Assembly (NCBI GenBank): GCA_963838375.1
Contig: CAWIQY010000008.1
Coordinates: forward strand, 186,001-250,000
Reading direction: 5' to 3'
Length of the DNA: 64,000 nucleotides
Origin: DVED01 sp963838375
GTDB lineage: Bacteria; Cyanobacteriota; Cyanobacteriia; Cyanobacteriales; Geitlerinemataceae
Shown: positions 38,990-47,562 of the stretch, piece by piece
Layout: each line of letters starts with the position of its first letter
Position numbering within the stretch: the stretch's first letter is position 1
The notes under the pieces: model-generated
Told to the model about the DNA's origin: nothing
Seen by the model: only the letters and a program-made list of their open reading frames with translations
Database searches by the model: none
Program-made: the position numbers and the translations under genes

Positions 38990-39541
38990 ATGACCGATTA
39001 TCGCAGATACACCCTCTCCGGCGGGACTTACTTCTTCACCCAAGTCACTCACCAACGCCAACCCTGGCTATGCAGCGAAATCGCGCGAACCCACCTCCGT
39101 GCCGCCATCCAACACGTCCGTCAAAAATATCCTTTCACAATCGATGCCATTGTTCTCCTTCCCGACCATATCCATGCGATTTGGACGCTTCCCGGCGGAG
39201 ATAGCGATTATGCAACACGATGGCGACTCATCAAAACCTACGTCACGCGCAAATGTGTCAATCTGTTAAATCTTGGAACCCCAACCAATCAATCTCGGAA
39301 GAAAAGAGGCGAGCGGAATTTATGGCAACGACGATATTGGGAACATTACATTCGCGACGAAATTGATTTTTCCAGACATTGCGATTACATTCACTACAAC
39401 CCCGTCAAACATGGATTATACAATGCGCCTGAAGAATGGCAATATTCCAGCTTTCATCATTTTGTAGCACGGGGATTTTATCCTTCCAATTGGGGTCGAG
39501 ACGAAACCCTCACACTTCCCGCAGAAATTTGGGACATTTAA
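38990..39541 (+). CDS. REP-associated tyrosine transposase (RAYT, Y1/HUH superfamily)
   Basis: 183 residues from the ATG at 38990. The frame is also open through the tandem array upstream, but the protein fold begins at MTDYRRYTLSGGTYFFTQVT. The HUH motif appears as LLPDHIHAIWTLP. The region with the catalytic tyrosine reads HCDYIHYNPVKHGLY. Arginine-rich NLWQRRYWEHYIRDE is typical. RAYTs cleave and join single-stranded REP sequences. Matching REPs flank it: forward at 38790 and reverse at 39581 and 39660. It appears intact. Confidence 0.92.
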   Translation: MTDYRRYTLSGGTYFFTQVTHQRQPWLCSEIARTHLRAAIQHVRQKYPFTIDAIVLLPDHIHAIWTLPGGDSDYATRWRLIKTYVTRKCVNLLNLGTPTNQSRKKRGERNLWQRRYWEHYIRDEIDFSRHCDYIHYNPVKHGLYNAPEEWQYSSFHHFVARGFYPSNWGRDETLTLPAEIWDI

Positions 39542-39580
39542 TCGAATGATGCGTTGCTTCCCAGAAAAAAGATGGCTCGT

Positions 39581-39605
39581 GATGCGTTGCTTCGCTTAAC
39601 GCATC
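39581..39605 (-). repeat. REP sequence, inverted relative to the upstream REP
   Basis: GATGCGTTGCTTCGCTTAAC followed by GCATC is the exact reverse complement of the REP at 38790. It lies 39 bp after the RAYT stop. A half-copy (GATGCGTTGCTTC) precedes it at ~39548. Confidence 0.95.
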
Positions 39606-39659
39606 CCACCACACTTTCCGGGATTCGGGTGCTGTTTTCTTCCTAGAAAAAAAGATAAT

Positions 39660-39685
39660 GATGCGTTGCTTCGCTTAACGCATCC
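39660..39685 (-). repeat. Second inverted REP, abutting the radical SAM gene
   Basis: Same inverted REP as at 39581, embedded in a ~45-bp direct duplication that includes CAGAAAAAAGAT / TAGAAAAAAAGAT upstream. Its last base overlaps the stop codon of the radical SAM gene, so it sits at that gene's 3' end and may act as a transcript-end stem. Confidence 0.93.
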
Positions 39686-40854
39686 TACCAAAGTTTTCGG
39701 GACTCTGGGGAGTTGTCTTCTGCCCAATTAAGGTATGGATTGAAGATGGTACTTTGGCGGGGGTTGTAGATGCTGACGTACCAGGTGCAGCGCTGACAGA
39801 CTTCGGGGAAGTCGCCGCGTTCGTGGCGTTCGATGAGTTTGTCGATTTCCTTGCCGTTCCAGATGTCTTGCAAACGATCGGTTTTTAGGTCGCCGACGAT
39901 GAGTTCGGCTTCGACATCGCGGCAGGCGCAGGCGTTGACTCGTCCGTCGGCGAGGATGACGGGTTTCATGTACAGGAGTTCGCAAGCGCCGCGTTTGTAG
40001 GGTTTGGGACGGGGTTGCAAGCCGACTTGTTGCAGGGCTACATCGCTGACTTTTCCGCCCCAGGAATCGTATTCCATGTTGTGTCCTTCCATGGCGATGA
40101 GTCCTCGATCTTCCCAGGTGCGAAATTGCTGCCAGAGTTCGCCGTGGAAGTTGGAGGGGGGACAGCGGAGGGCGATGGTTAATGCTGTGGGGGATTGGGT
40201 GCGTTGTTTGGCTTCGACGAAGGCTGTGATGTTACGACTGACGAGATCGAAGTAGTCTACGCCCATGAGGGCTTTGTAGGTGTCGCGATCGAATCCACCC
40301 CAGGATACGAAGATGGTGAGCCGATCGCCGTATTGTAGCAGTCGATCGATGATTTTGGGTTTCATTAAAATGGCGTTGGTGTAGAAATGAAACCCTTCGA
40401 TTTGGGGACGGTTGTGGAGATCGTCGAGGCGATCGAAAATGTGGGGATCGACGAAGGGATCGCCGACAATGGGGGTGATGGCAACGTGTTTGCCGCCCAT
40501 TTCTACGTATTCATCGATGGCGCGGCGAAAGTCTTCGATGGGCATGATTTGCTTGGGACGTTCCATCTGGGGATAGGCACAGAAGGTGCATTTGGCGTTA
40601 CAGGTGTTAGTCCCTTCGATGTAAAGTCCGCGAGGCAGGTGGCGCTGTTTGGCGAGGTTTTGTTGAATGTCTTGCTGTCGAAATCGGAAGTGGTATTCGG
40701 TGGAAATTGCATCGAGACAGCGGTTCCAGAGGCGTTTTAAGGAGGGGAAAAGGTTCGATCGAAGGGTGTCGTGTCCCCGATGCCAAGCGCGTTTCCAGGG
40801 GTCGGGAATCGCCGCTTTCACTCGATGTGGGAAGGTGGGTGAGGGGTTAGACAT
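39685..40854 (-). CDS. Radical SAM protein with SPASM domain
   Basis: 389 residues. The [4Fe-4S]-SAM site is CNAKCTFC (Cys85, Cys89, Cys92) in LYIEGTNTCNAKCTFCAYP. The TIM-barrel continues with GGKHVAITPIVGDPFVDP. The C-terminal SPASM-type domain has cysteines in GACELLYMKPVILADGRVNA, CACRD and CQRCTWY, binding auxiliary clusters. The N-terminal ~75 residues are basic and unassigned. Substrate unknown: SPASM enzymes modify peptides or, in some cases, sugars or nucleotides. It lies between the RAYT and the polysaccharide gene array on the opposite strand. A link to the array is only a possibility. Confidence 0.88.
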   Translation of the reverse strand: MSNPSPTFPHRVKAAIPDPWKRAWHRGHDTLRSNLFPSLKRLWNRCLDAISTEYHFRFRQQDIQQNLAKQRHLPRGLYIEGTNTCNAKCTFCAYPQMERPKQIMPIEDFRRAIDEYVEMGGKHVAITPIVGDPFVDPHIFDRLDDLHNRPQIEGFHFYTNAILMKPKIIDRLLQYGDRLTIFVSWGGFDRDTYKALMGVDYFDLVSRNITAFVEAKQRTQSPTALTIALRCPPSNFHGELWQQFRTWEDRGLIAMEGHNMEYDSWGGKVSDVALQQVGLQPRPKPYKRGACELLYMKPVILADGRVNACACRDVEAELIVGDLKTDRLQDIWNGKEIDKLIERHERGDFPEVCQRCTWYVSIYNPRQSTIFNPYLNWAEDNSPESRKLW

Positions 40855-41179
40855 GGGGGTGGGAGGATGAGCCGTGTTGCCATGTGTCCATTCTAGAAGT
40901 CCATTCTAGAAGATGGGGCGGTTTCAACCGCATCTACAAGAACGAAACCCCCTGTCGCGGGTGAATCCAGTCCAGTTCGCCAAAATTTTTCTGGAAATCT
41001 TCGGCAAGTTTGACGGGTGAAGGATTTTCCGTACAGACCGAGGTTGTTGACTGCCAAGTTCTCGGTGTAGATTGGTGAGGGGTGTGTGAAGCAGGAGTTG
41101 CCGGAGTTGTCGAAGATACTCAGACTTTAAAGTCGCGGGTTTTACAGAATCCTTGACAGCATTCATCTAGAGTTCAGCT
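40855..41179. other. 325-bp spacer before the GT2 array
   Basis: Contains a direct repeat of CCATTCTAGAAG (two copies near 40890-40912). An 80-codon minus-strand open frame (40924-41166, starting MNAVKDSVKPATLKSEYLRQ) matches no family I know. CGACTTTAAAGTCT-type palindromic sequence near 41129 resembles ends of IS200/IS605-type elements, but no transposase is recognisable. The promoter of the GT2 array should be here. Confidence 0.35.
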
Positions 41180-42187
41180 ATGCCAAAAATATCGGTTATT
41201 ATTTGTGTTTATAATGGTGCGACTACGATCGCCAGAACGCTTGATTCGGTGTTAAATCAAAGTTTAACAGATTTTGAGCTGATTATTATTAACGACGGAT
41301 CGAAGGATAATACTTTAAAAATTATTTCCGCATTTAACGATCGGCGAATTCAGTTTTTTTCTTATCCAAACAGAGGTTTAGCAACCAGTCGAAATCGGGG
41401 ATTGGCGAAGGCTACGGGAGAGTATATTTCTTTTTTGGATGCGGACGATATTTGGAGTGTGGATAAGCTAGAATCTCAGATAAGCGCTTTAGAAGAAAAT
41501 CCGAATGCAGGGGTGGCGTATAGTTGGGTCGATCGAATTGATGAGGACGATCGAATTATGTGTCAAGGCGGACATCATACGGCAACTGGGAATGTTTTAC
41601 CGCATCTTTTACTGGCAGATATTACCGATAGTGGCTCGAATGCGTTGATTCGGAAATCGGCATTTGAGAAAGTCGGAAATTATGAAGAGTCGATGTCTTC
41701 AGGACAAGATTGGGATATGGCAATTCGTTTAGCGGCGTGTTATGATTTTGTGGTTTTACCGCGAGTTCAAGTGTTCTATAGAGCTTCCTCGAGTTCGATT
41801 TCGGCGAATGTGCTGCGGTTGGAGGCGGGATGTCTAAAAACGATTGATCGAGCTTTTAAAATTTCTCCAGATTCCTTGCAATATTTAAAGCGATATAGCC
41901 TTGCAAACCTCTACAAATACTTGACCTTTCAAGCGCTAAAACATCCAATTAGTCGCCGCCGAGATGGACTGCTGCCGTTTCGGTTTCTGTGGTTAGCGCT
42001 TTGGAACGATCCGAAGTTTATCCAGCAAACTTACTTAATTGGCTCGATTTTGCTAAAAAGTACGATTCGTAGCATATTTCCGGTTCACACGTCTAACCAG
42101 ATATTACACTCTAAATTAACTTGTAACCTTTCGTATCCGGAAGAGCTATTGATGTATATGCACGGTAATCCCACTGCTATTATTTAG
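41180..42187 (+). CDS. GT2 family glycosyltransferase (array member 1)
   Basis: 335 residues, GT-A fold. N-terminal ISVIICVYNGATTIARTL, nucleotide-binding INDGS (residues 37-41), TSRNRGLAKATGEY, and the metal-binding DADD (87-90). QDWDM (176-180) is the probable catalytic-base region. The C-terminal ~120 residues are helical (YSLANLYKYLTFQALKHP) and shared by all members of this array. No membrane segments, so it acts at the cytoplasmic face, probably adding one sugar to a lipid-linked chain. Donor unknown. First gene of the plus-strand run that continues to 50385 with gaps of 10-54 bp. Confidence 0.88.
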   Translation: MPKISVIICVYNGATTIARTLDSVLNQSLTDFELIIINDGSKDNTLKIISAFNDRRIQFFSYPNRGLATSRNRGLAKATGEYISFLDADDIWSVDKLESQISALEENPNAGVAYSWVDRIDEDDRIMCQGGHHTATGNVLPHLLLADITDSGSNALIRKSAFEKVGNYEESMSSGQDWDMAIRLAACYDFVVLPRVQVFYRASSSSISANVLRLEAGCLKTIDRAFKISPDSLQYLKRYSLANLYKYLTFQALKHPISRRRDGLLPFRFLWLALWNDPKFIQQTYLIGSILLKSTIRSIFPVHTSNQILHSKLTCNLSYPEELLMYMHGNPTAII

Positions 42188-42197
42188 TATTTTATCT

Positions 42198-43187
42198 ATG
42201 CCAGTCATTTCTATTATTATCCCGGTGTACAATGGAGAAAAGACGATCGAAGAAACCGTGCGATCGGTCTTGAATCAAAGATTTCAAGATTTTGAAATTA
42301 TTATTATTAACGATGGATCTAAAGATAAAACTTTGGAAGCTATTAATCAAATTGCAGACTCAAGAATTCAGGTTTATTCTTACTCTAACTCCGGTCAAGG
42401 TGCGAGCCGAAATCGAGGTTTAGTCCAAGCGAACGGTCAATATGTTGCTTTTTTAGATGCGGATGATTTGTGGACTCCCGATAAGCTTGAAGCTCAACTC
42501 GACGCTTTGCAAGCCAACCCAGCAGCTGCAGTTGCCTATAGTTGGACGGATGTTATCGATGAATTCGGCAACTTTTTGCGTCCGGGAAGTCATCTAAATA
42601 TATCGGGAGATGTTTATCCTCATCTGTTACTCACTAATATTTTAGAAAACGGATCGAATCCTTTAATTCGTCGGGAAGCGATCGATCGAGTCGGTGGTTT
42701 TGATGAGTCTTTACCCCCGGCAGAAGATTGGGATTTATATTTAAGATTAGCGGCGATTTATCCATTTATCGTGGTTCCGCGTCCTCAGATTTTATACCGG
42801 GTTTACGCGAATTCTGCATCTACAAATGTGTTTCATTTAGAAGCAGTTTCTGTGAAAGTGATAGAACAAGCATTCAATCAAGTTCCCGACTCTTTACGAT
42901 ATCTAAAATCTCATAGCTTGGCAAACTTATACAAATATTTAACCTTTAAATCTTTAGAAACTTCATCGGGTCGAATTCAAGGCTTTGCTGCACTTCATTT
43001 TTTAGTAAAAGCCATTTTTAACGATCGAAGTTTTATGAAACAAAGACGGATTATTGTGTCATCAATCCTCAAAAGTCTATCTCTCATCTTTTTACCTCGA
43101 CAGCTTTTAGAGAAAAGTCGGCAAAAGCTCGAACAGTTTTCTCATACCAATTCCCTGTTAATGCACGGTAAACTCAATCCATTTTAA
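42198..43187 (+). CDS. GT2 family glycosyltransferase (array member 2)
   Basis: 329 residues and a close paralogue of its neighbours: ISIIIPVYNGEKTIEETV, INDGS (37-41), ASRNRGL, DADD (87-90), EDWDL near 176-180, and the helical tail SHSLANLYKYLTFKSLE. It starts 10 bp after the previous stop and ends 13 bp before the next start, so translation is probably coupled within an operon. All motif residues are present, so it should be active. Compared with member 1 it has RPQILYRVYAN where the family has a conserved P.xQxxYR loop. Confidence 0.88.
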   Translation: MPVISIIIPVYNGEKTIEETVRSVLNQRFQDFEIIIINDGSKDKTLEAINQIADSRIQVYSYSNSGQGASRNRGLVQANGQYVAFLDADDLWTPDKLEAQLDALQANPAAAVAYSWTDVIDEFGNFLRPGSHLNISGDVYPHLLLTNILENGSNPLIRREAIDRVGGFDESLPPAEDWDLYLRLAAIYPFIVVPRPQILYRVYANSASTNVFHLEAVSVKVIEQAFNQVPDSLRYLKSHSLANLYKYLTFKSLETSSGRIQGFAALHFLVKAIFNDRSFMKQRRIIVSSILKSLSLIFLPRQLLEKSRQKLEQFSHTNSLLMHGKLNPF

Positions 43188-43200
43188 CGATCGTATAACA

Positions 43201-46200
43201 ATGCCACAAATTTCTGTCATCATTCCAGTTTACAACGGAGAAAAAACGATTCGAGAAACGATCGAGTCGGTTCTCGCTCAAACCTTTACAGATTTTGAGT
43301 TACTGATTATCAACGATGGTTCGACCGATGAAACTATAAAAATTATTGAAAGTTTTGGCGATCCTCGAATTCAAGTTTTTTCTTATGAAAATGCTGGCTT
43401 AGCCGCCAGTCGAAATCGGGGGATAGATCGAGCTACAACGGATTATATTGCCTTTATTGATGCCGACGATTTGTGGACGCCAGAAAAGTTATACGATCAA
43501 TTTCAAGCACTTCAAGAAAATCCCAAAGCTGCCGTTGCTTACAGTTGGACAGATTATATTAATGAATCCAGTCAGGTGATTTATCAAGGCGGTTATCCCA
43601 CCGTTAACGGCGATGCCTACGCACATCTTCTGTTAGTTTGCTTTTTAGAAAACGGTTCTAACCCGCTCATTCGGAAACAAGCATTACTCGAGGTTGGCGG
43701 GTTTGATGAATCCTTGCCCGCCGCCGAAGATTGGGATTTGTATATTCGATTAGCCACTCGCTATCACTTTGTGGGGGTTCCTCGTCCGCAGATTTTATAT
43801 CGAGTGGCAACGGACAATATGTCTAGTCATGTTTTACGACAAGAAGCGGCTTCCTTGAGAGTTATTGAGAAAGCGTTTGCCGCTGCACCTGAAGCATTAC
43901 AGTATCTCAAACCACAAAGCCTTGCTAATATCTATAAGTATCTAATTTCTAAAGCCTTTCAACCTCCATTAGAGTCCGAAAAATATACAGCAGCTTCTAG
44001 ATTTATTGAAAATATTATCCTTCACGACCCTAATTTTAGGAATGAAACAGAACTTTTAACCTCGGCTTTGTTAACCATTTGTCAGTTATCATTACTGACG
44101 CCAAATGCCGAAAAAGTTTTAATTCCAGAGATTAAACTTACTCTTAATACCAAACGATTTTTAGATTTAATTAAACTCAATCCATTACCGCTAGTTTCAG
44201 TCATTATGACGGTTCGCAATGGTGAAAAAACTATTAAAAGAACGATCGAATCCGTACTCGATCAATATTTTATCGACTTTGAACTCATTATTATCAATGA
44301 TGGTTCAGAAGATTCAACCTTAAAAGTTATTGAGGAAATCTCGGATTATCGAATTAAAGTCTTTTCTTCTTCTAAATCCGGTCAAGGAAAAAGCCGAAAT
44401 CTCGGACTCGATCGTGCTTTAGGCGAATATATTGCATTTATCGATGCCGACGACTTATGGACACGAGATAAACTTTCAGAACAACTACAAGTTCTGCAAA
44501 AAGATCCCGAAGTCGATATTGTCTATAGTTGGACAGATTATATCGATGAATCCGGGGAATTCTTGCGAGAAGGCAGTCATTTTAGCGCCAGTGGTGATGT
44601 TCAGCCTTATCTATTGATGACCAATTTTGTCGATACAGTTTCTAATCCTTTGATTCGCCGTCATGCTTTAACAAAAATTGGCGGATTTGATGAGAACTTG
44701 TCTGCGGCTGAAGACTGGGATTTATGGCTGAGATTGTCAGAAAAATATCAATTTAGCTGCCTTCCTCGAGTTCAAGTGTTACATCGAGTTGCTGCCAATA
44801 CTGTATCGGCAAATGTTGCACAACTAGAAAATGCCAGCATCAATGTTCTCGATCGTGCATTCGATCGAGTTCCTGAATCTATGCAATTCCTGAAAAAGAA
44901 AAGTTTGGGTAATCTGTATCGATGTCTCACCGAACGTGCATTACAACCTCCGTTAATACCGGAAAACTATAAATTGGCAGCTACATTTATTAATACGATC
45001 GTTGAAAACGATCCCAATTCTAAAAACTATACAAAGCTTCTTGCTGAAGCGTGGGTCAATGGTGCGACATTTTCCTTGCTGTCCACAGATACTGCTCAAA
45101 AGTTTCAGCAAGAGTTAAAGTGGGTTTTCGATCCGACTCAGTTGCTAGAGTATAATTATCAACGACCTTTTGAATTATCAGTAATTCTGCTAGCAGAAAA
45201 TAACGAAAGCACTATTCAAAAAACGATCGAGTCGGTTCTGAGTCAAACTTTTACAGACTTTGAGTTGATCGTTATTGACAATGGTTCGATCGATGGAACA
45301 GTTGAAGTGGTTAAAAAGATAGAAGACGATCGTCTCAAGATTTTATCTTGTCCCAATAGCGAACGATTTACTTGCTATAACAGAGGAATAGAGCGTTCTC
45401 TGGGAAACTATTTTGTCTTTATCGATGCTGATGAAATGTGGGATGCCGAACACTTAGATATCGAATACAAAATCTTGAAAGAATATCTGCAACCGCGTCA
45501 AGTGTATTTTCCTAAAATTTCAGTCATCATTCCCATCTATAATGGAGAAAGTACCATTCGAGAAACCATCGAGTCTGTTCTCAACCAAACCTTAACCGAT
45601 TTTGAAATTATCGCGATCGATGACGGTTCAACCGATCGAACTATTGAAGTGGTTCGCAGTATCAAAGATCGTCGAATTAAACTATTTTCTTATCCCAATG
45701 GCGGTCAAGCAGCTAGCCGAAATCGAGGAATAGAACGCGCTTCAGGTGAGTATTTTTCTTTTCTCGATGCTGACGATTTGTGGACGCCAGATAAGCTAGA
45801 AACTCAGTTGAAAGCATTGGAAGAAAACCCAGAAGCTGGAGTGGCTTATAGTTGGGTCGATTACATTAATGAATCGAATCAATACGTTCGTTCTGGTGGA
45901 AGATTGGAGGTCAATGGCGATGCCTACGCACATCTATTACTAACGAATTTTTTGGAAAACGGATCGAATTTATTAGTTCGTCGATCGGCTATTGAAAAAG
46001 TTGGCAACTTTGAGGAAACATTGCCTCCATCTGAAGATTGGGATTTATGGCTGCGGTTAGCAGCGGACTACAACTATGTTTGTGTTCCTCATACTCAAAT
46101 CCAATATAGAATTTCCTCTACATCTCAATCTTCTAATGTTGAGCGAGTAGAAGGTTCTTGCCGAAGGGTTCTCGATCGAGCGTTTTCTTCGGAAGCGGCT

Positions 46201-46500
46201 CAAAAGTGGCAGCATTTAAAATCTCAAAGTCTGGCTAATTTATACCAATATCTAACTTATAAAGCCTTGGAAAACTTGCACGATCGTCAACGTGCAAAAA
46301 TAGCTTCACGATTCTTTAAGACGATCGTCGCTAACGATCCAGAGTTTATCAAACAAAAACGGCTCACGTTAACGGTTTTACTAAAAACTTGGGTAGTGAC
46401 TTTTCTTCCGCCATTCGTGGCAAATCGATTGACACCGAAAATTAGTCGAATTTCTTATCCCACCGAAATGTTTACTCGAACTCGTCCAATTCCCTTTTAA
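43201..46500 (+). CDS. Four-module GT2 glycosyltransferase fusion protein
   Basis: 1099 residues holding four GT2 modules in one open frame. Module 1 (1-~325), module 2 (~329-650) and module 4 (~771-1099) each have the full set: ISVIIPVYNGE-like start, NDGS/DDGS, SRNxG, FIDADDLW or FLDADDLW, EDWDL and the helical tail. Module 3 (~656-770) is only ~115 residues. It keeps DNGS and FIDADEMW but reads CYNRG instead of SRNRG and lacks the second half, so it is probably inactive or structural. The architecture looks like unequal recombination among the neighbouring single-module genes. Multi-domain GT2 proteins can act processively or build a repeat unit; that is inference here. Confidence 0.88.
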   Translation: MPQISVIIPVYNGEKTIRETIESVLAQTFTDFELLIINDGSTDETIKIIESFGDPRIQVFSYENAGLAASRNRGIDRATTDYIAFIDADDLWTPEKLYDQFQALQENPKAAVAYSWTDYINESSQVIYQGGYPTVNGDAYAHLLLVCFLENGSNPLIRKQALLEVGGFDESLPAAEDWDLYIRLATRYHFVGVPRPQILYRVATDNMSSHVLRQEAASLRVIEKAFAAAPEALQYLKPQSLANIYKYLISKAFQPPLESEKYTAASRFIENIILHDPNFRNETELLTSALLTICQLSLLTPNAEKVLIPEIKLTLNTKRFLDLIKLNPLPLVSVIMTVRNGEKTIKRTIESVLDQYFIDFELIIINDGSEDSTLKVIEEISDYRIKVFSSSKSGQGKSRNLGLDRALGEYIAFIDADDLWTRDKLSEQLQVLQKDPEVDIVYSWTDYIDESGEFLREGSHFSASGDVQPYLLMTNFVDTVSNPLIRRHALTKIGGFDENLSAAEDWDLWLRLSEKYQFSCLPRVQVLHRVAANTVSANVAQLENASINVLDRAFDRVPESMQFLKKKSLGNLYRCLTERALQPPLIPENYKLAATFINTIVENDPNSKNYTKLLAEAWVNGATFSLLSTDTAQKFQQELKWVFDPTQLLEYNYQRPFELSVILLAENNESTIQKTIESVLSQTFTDFELIVIDNGSIDGTVEVVKKIEDDRLKILSCPNSERFTCYNRGIERSLGNYFVFIDADEMWDAEHLDIEYKILKEYLQPRQVYFPKISVIIPIYNGESTIRETIESVLNQTLTDFEIIAIDDGSTDRTIEVVRSIKDRRIKLFSYPNGGQAASRNRGIERASGEYFSFLDADDLWTPDKLETQLKALEENPEAGVAYSWVDYINESNQYVRSGGRLEVNGDAYAHLLLTNFLENGSNLLVRRSAIEKVGNFEETLPPSEDWDLWLRLAADYNYVCVPHTQIQYRISSTSQSSNVERVEGSCRRVLDRAFSSEAAQKWQHLKSQSLANLYQYLTYKALENLHDRQRAKIASRFFKTIVANDPEFIKQKRLTLTVLLKTWVVTFLPPFVANRLTPKISRISYPTEMFTRTRPIPF

Positions 46501-46545
46501 TTATCATCCTCTCTTACAAAACTATTTCTAAATACTTCCTACACT

Positions 46546-47544
46546 ATGCCTCTTATCTCTATTGTTATACCAACCTATAATGCTGAAAAAACGATTGAAG
46601 AAACTTTGATTTCGGTCTTCAATCAAACACTATCTGATTTTGAAGTCATTATCATTAATGATGGCTCTACAGATAGAACTCTAGAAGTTTTATCTACCTT
46701 TAATGATGCTCGCTTAAAAATCTTTTCTTACCCCAATGCGGGGGTAGCTACCAGTCGCAATCGTGGACTTTCTAAAGCAACCGGTCAATATATTTCTTTT
46801 CTGGATGCCGATGACCTTTGGACGCCAGAAAAGTTAGAGGCTCAATATCAAGCATTACAAGAAAATCCGCAAGCTGCGGTGGCTTACAGTTGGACAGATT
46901 ATATCGATGAATCCGGTAAATTTTTGGGTGTATGTGCTCGCGGGACTAACAACGGAAATCTGTATCAACTTTTGCTACTCGCCGATGTCATTGGTAGTGG
47001 GTCAAATCCTTTAATTAAAGCTGAAGCTATTGCTAAAGTAGGAGAATTCGATCCATCGGTTGTTCCTACAGAAGATTGGGACATGTGGATTCGATTGGCA
47101 GAGCATTTTCAGTATGTTGCCGTTCCTGCCGTTCACATTTTATATCGGCAGTTGCAAAACTCGGGGTCGTCTAATATGCGAAAAATGGAAGTTTCGAGTT
47201 TGCGAGTTTTAGATAAAGTCTTTAGTAAAGCTCCCGAATCAGTTCAGTCTATCAAATCGGTCATTCTGGGAAACCGCTACAAATGCTTTGCCTGGAAAGC
47301 TTTAGAAGGTATTCCAGAACGCCATCGAGCTTGGACGGGAGGTCGATTTTTATTACATTCAATTCAACAAGACTCGTCTCTTTTAAAAAAAAAGGTGACG
47401 TGGAAAATTTTCCTAAAAATTGCCATTATTTCTACTTTCCCTCGGTCAATGGCAGCCAAAATTCTCACGACGAAGAAACGTCTGTCTCATATTGATGCTT
47501 TGCTTTTTAGTTTGCAATATCCTATCCAGGATACAGAATCTTAA
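46546..47544 (+). CDS. GT2 family glycosyltransferase (array member 4)
   Basis: 332 residues. ISIVIPTYNAEKTIEETLIS, INDGS, TSRNRGLSKATGQYISFLDA ending in DADDLW, and EDWDMWIRLAEH are all present. The C-terminal tail is the least conserved of the array (SVILGNRYKCFAWKALEGIP) and the loop reads ILYRQLQNSGSSN. It ends 18 bp before the ABC transporter start, suggesting co-translation with it. Expected to add a sugar in the same pathway; donor unknown. Confidence 0.88.
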   Translation: MPLISIVIPTYNAEKTIEETLISVFNQTLSDFEVIIINDGSTDRTLEVLSTFNDARLKIFSYPNAGVATSRNRGLSKATGQYISFLDADDLWTPEKLEAQYQALQENPQAAVAYSWTDYIDESGKFLGVCARGTNNGNLYQLLLLADVIGSGSNPLIKAEAIAKVGEFDPSVVPTEDWDMWIRLAEHFQYVAVPAVHILYRQLQNSGSSNMRKMEVSSLRVLDKVFSKAPESVQSIKSVILGNRYKCFAWKALEGIPERHRAWTGGRFLLHSIQQDSSLLKKKVTWKIFLKIAIISTFPRSMAAKILTTKKRLSHIDALLFSLQYPIQDTES

Positions 47545-47562
47545 AATTAATCCCAAAAATGT

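Noticed and set aside
40924..41166. 80-codon minus-strand frame as a gene, or as a remnant of an IS605 TnpB
   Set aside because: No zinc-finger, RuvC-like or transposase motif is visible, and the frame has no clear ribosome site. It is kept only as a note in the spacer entry.
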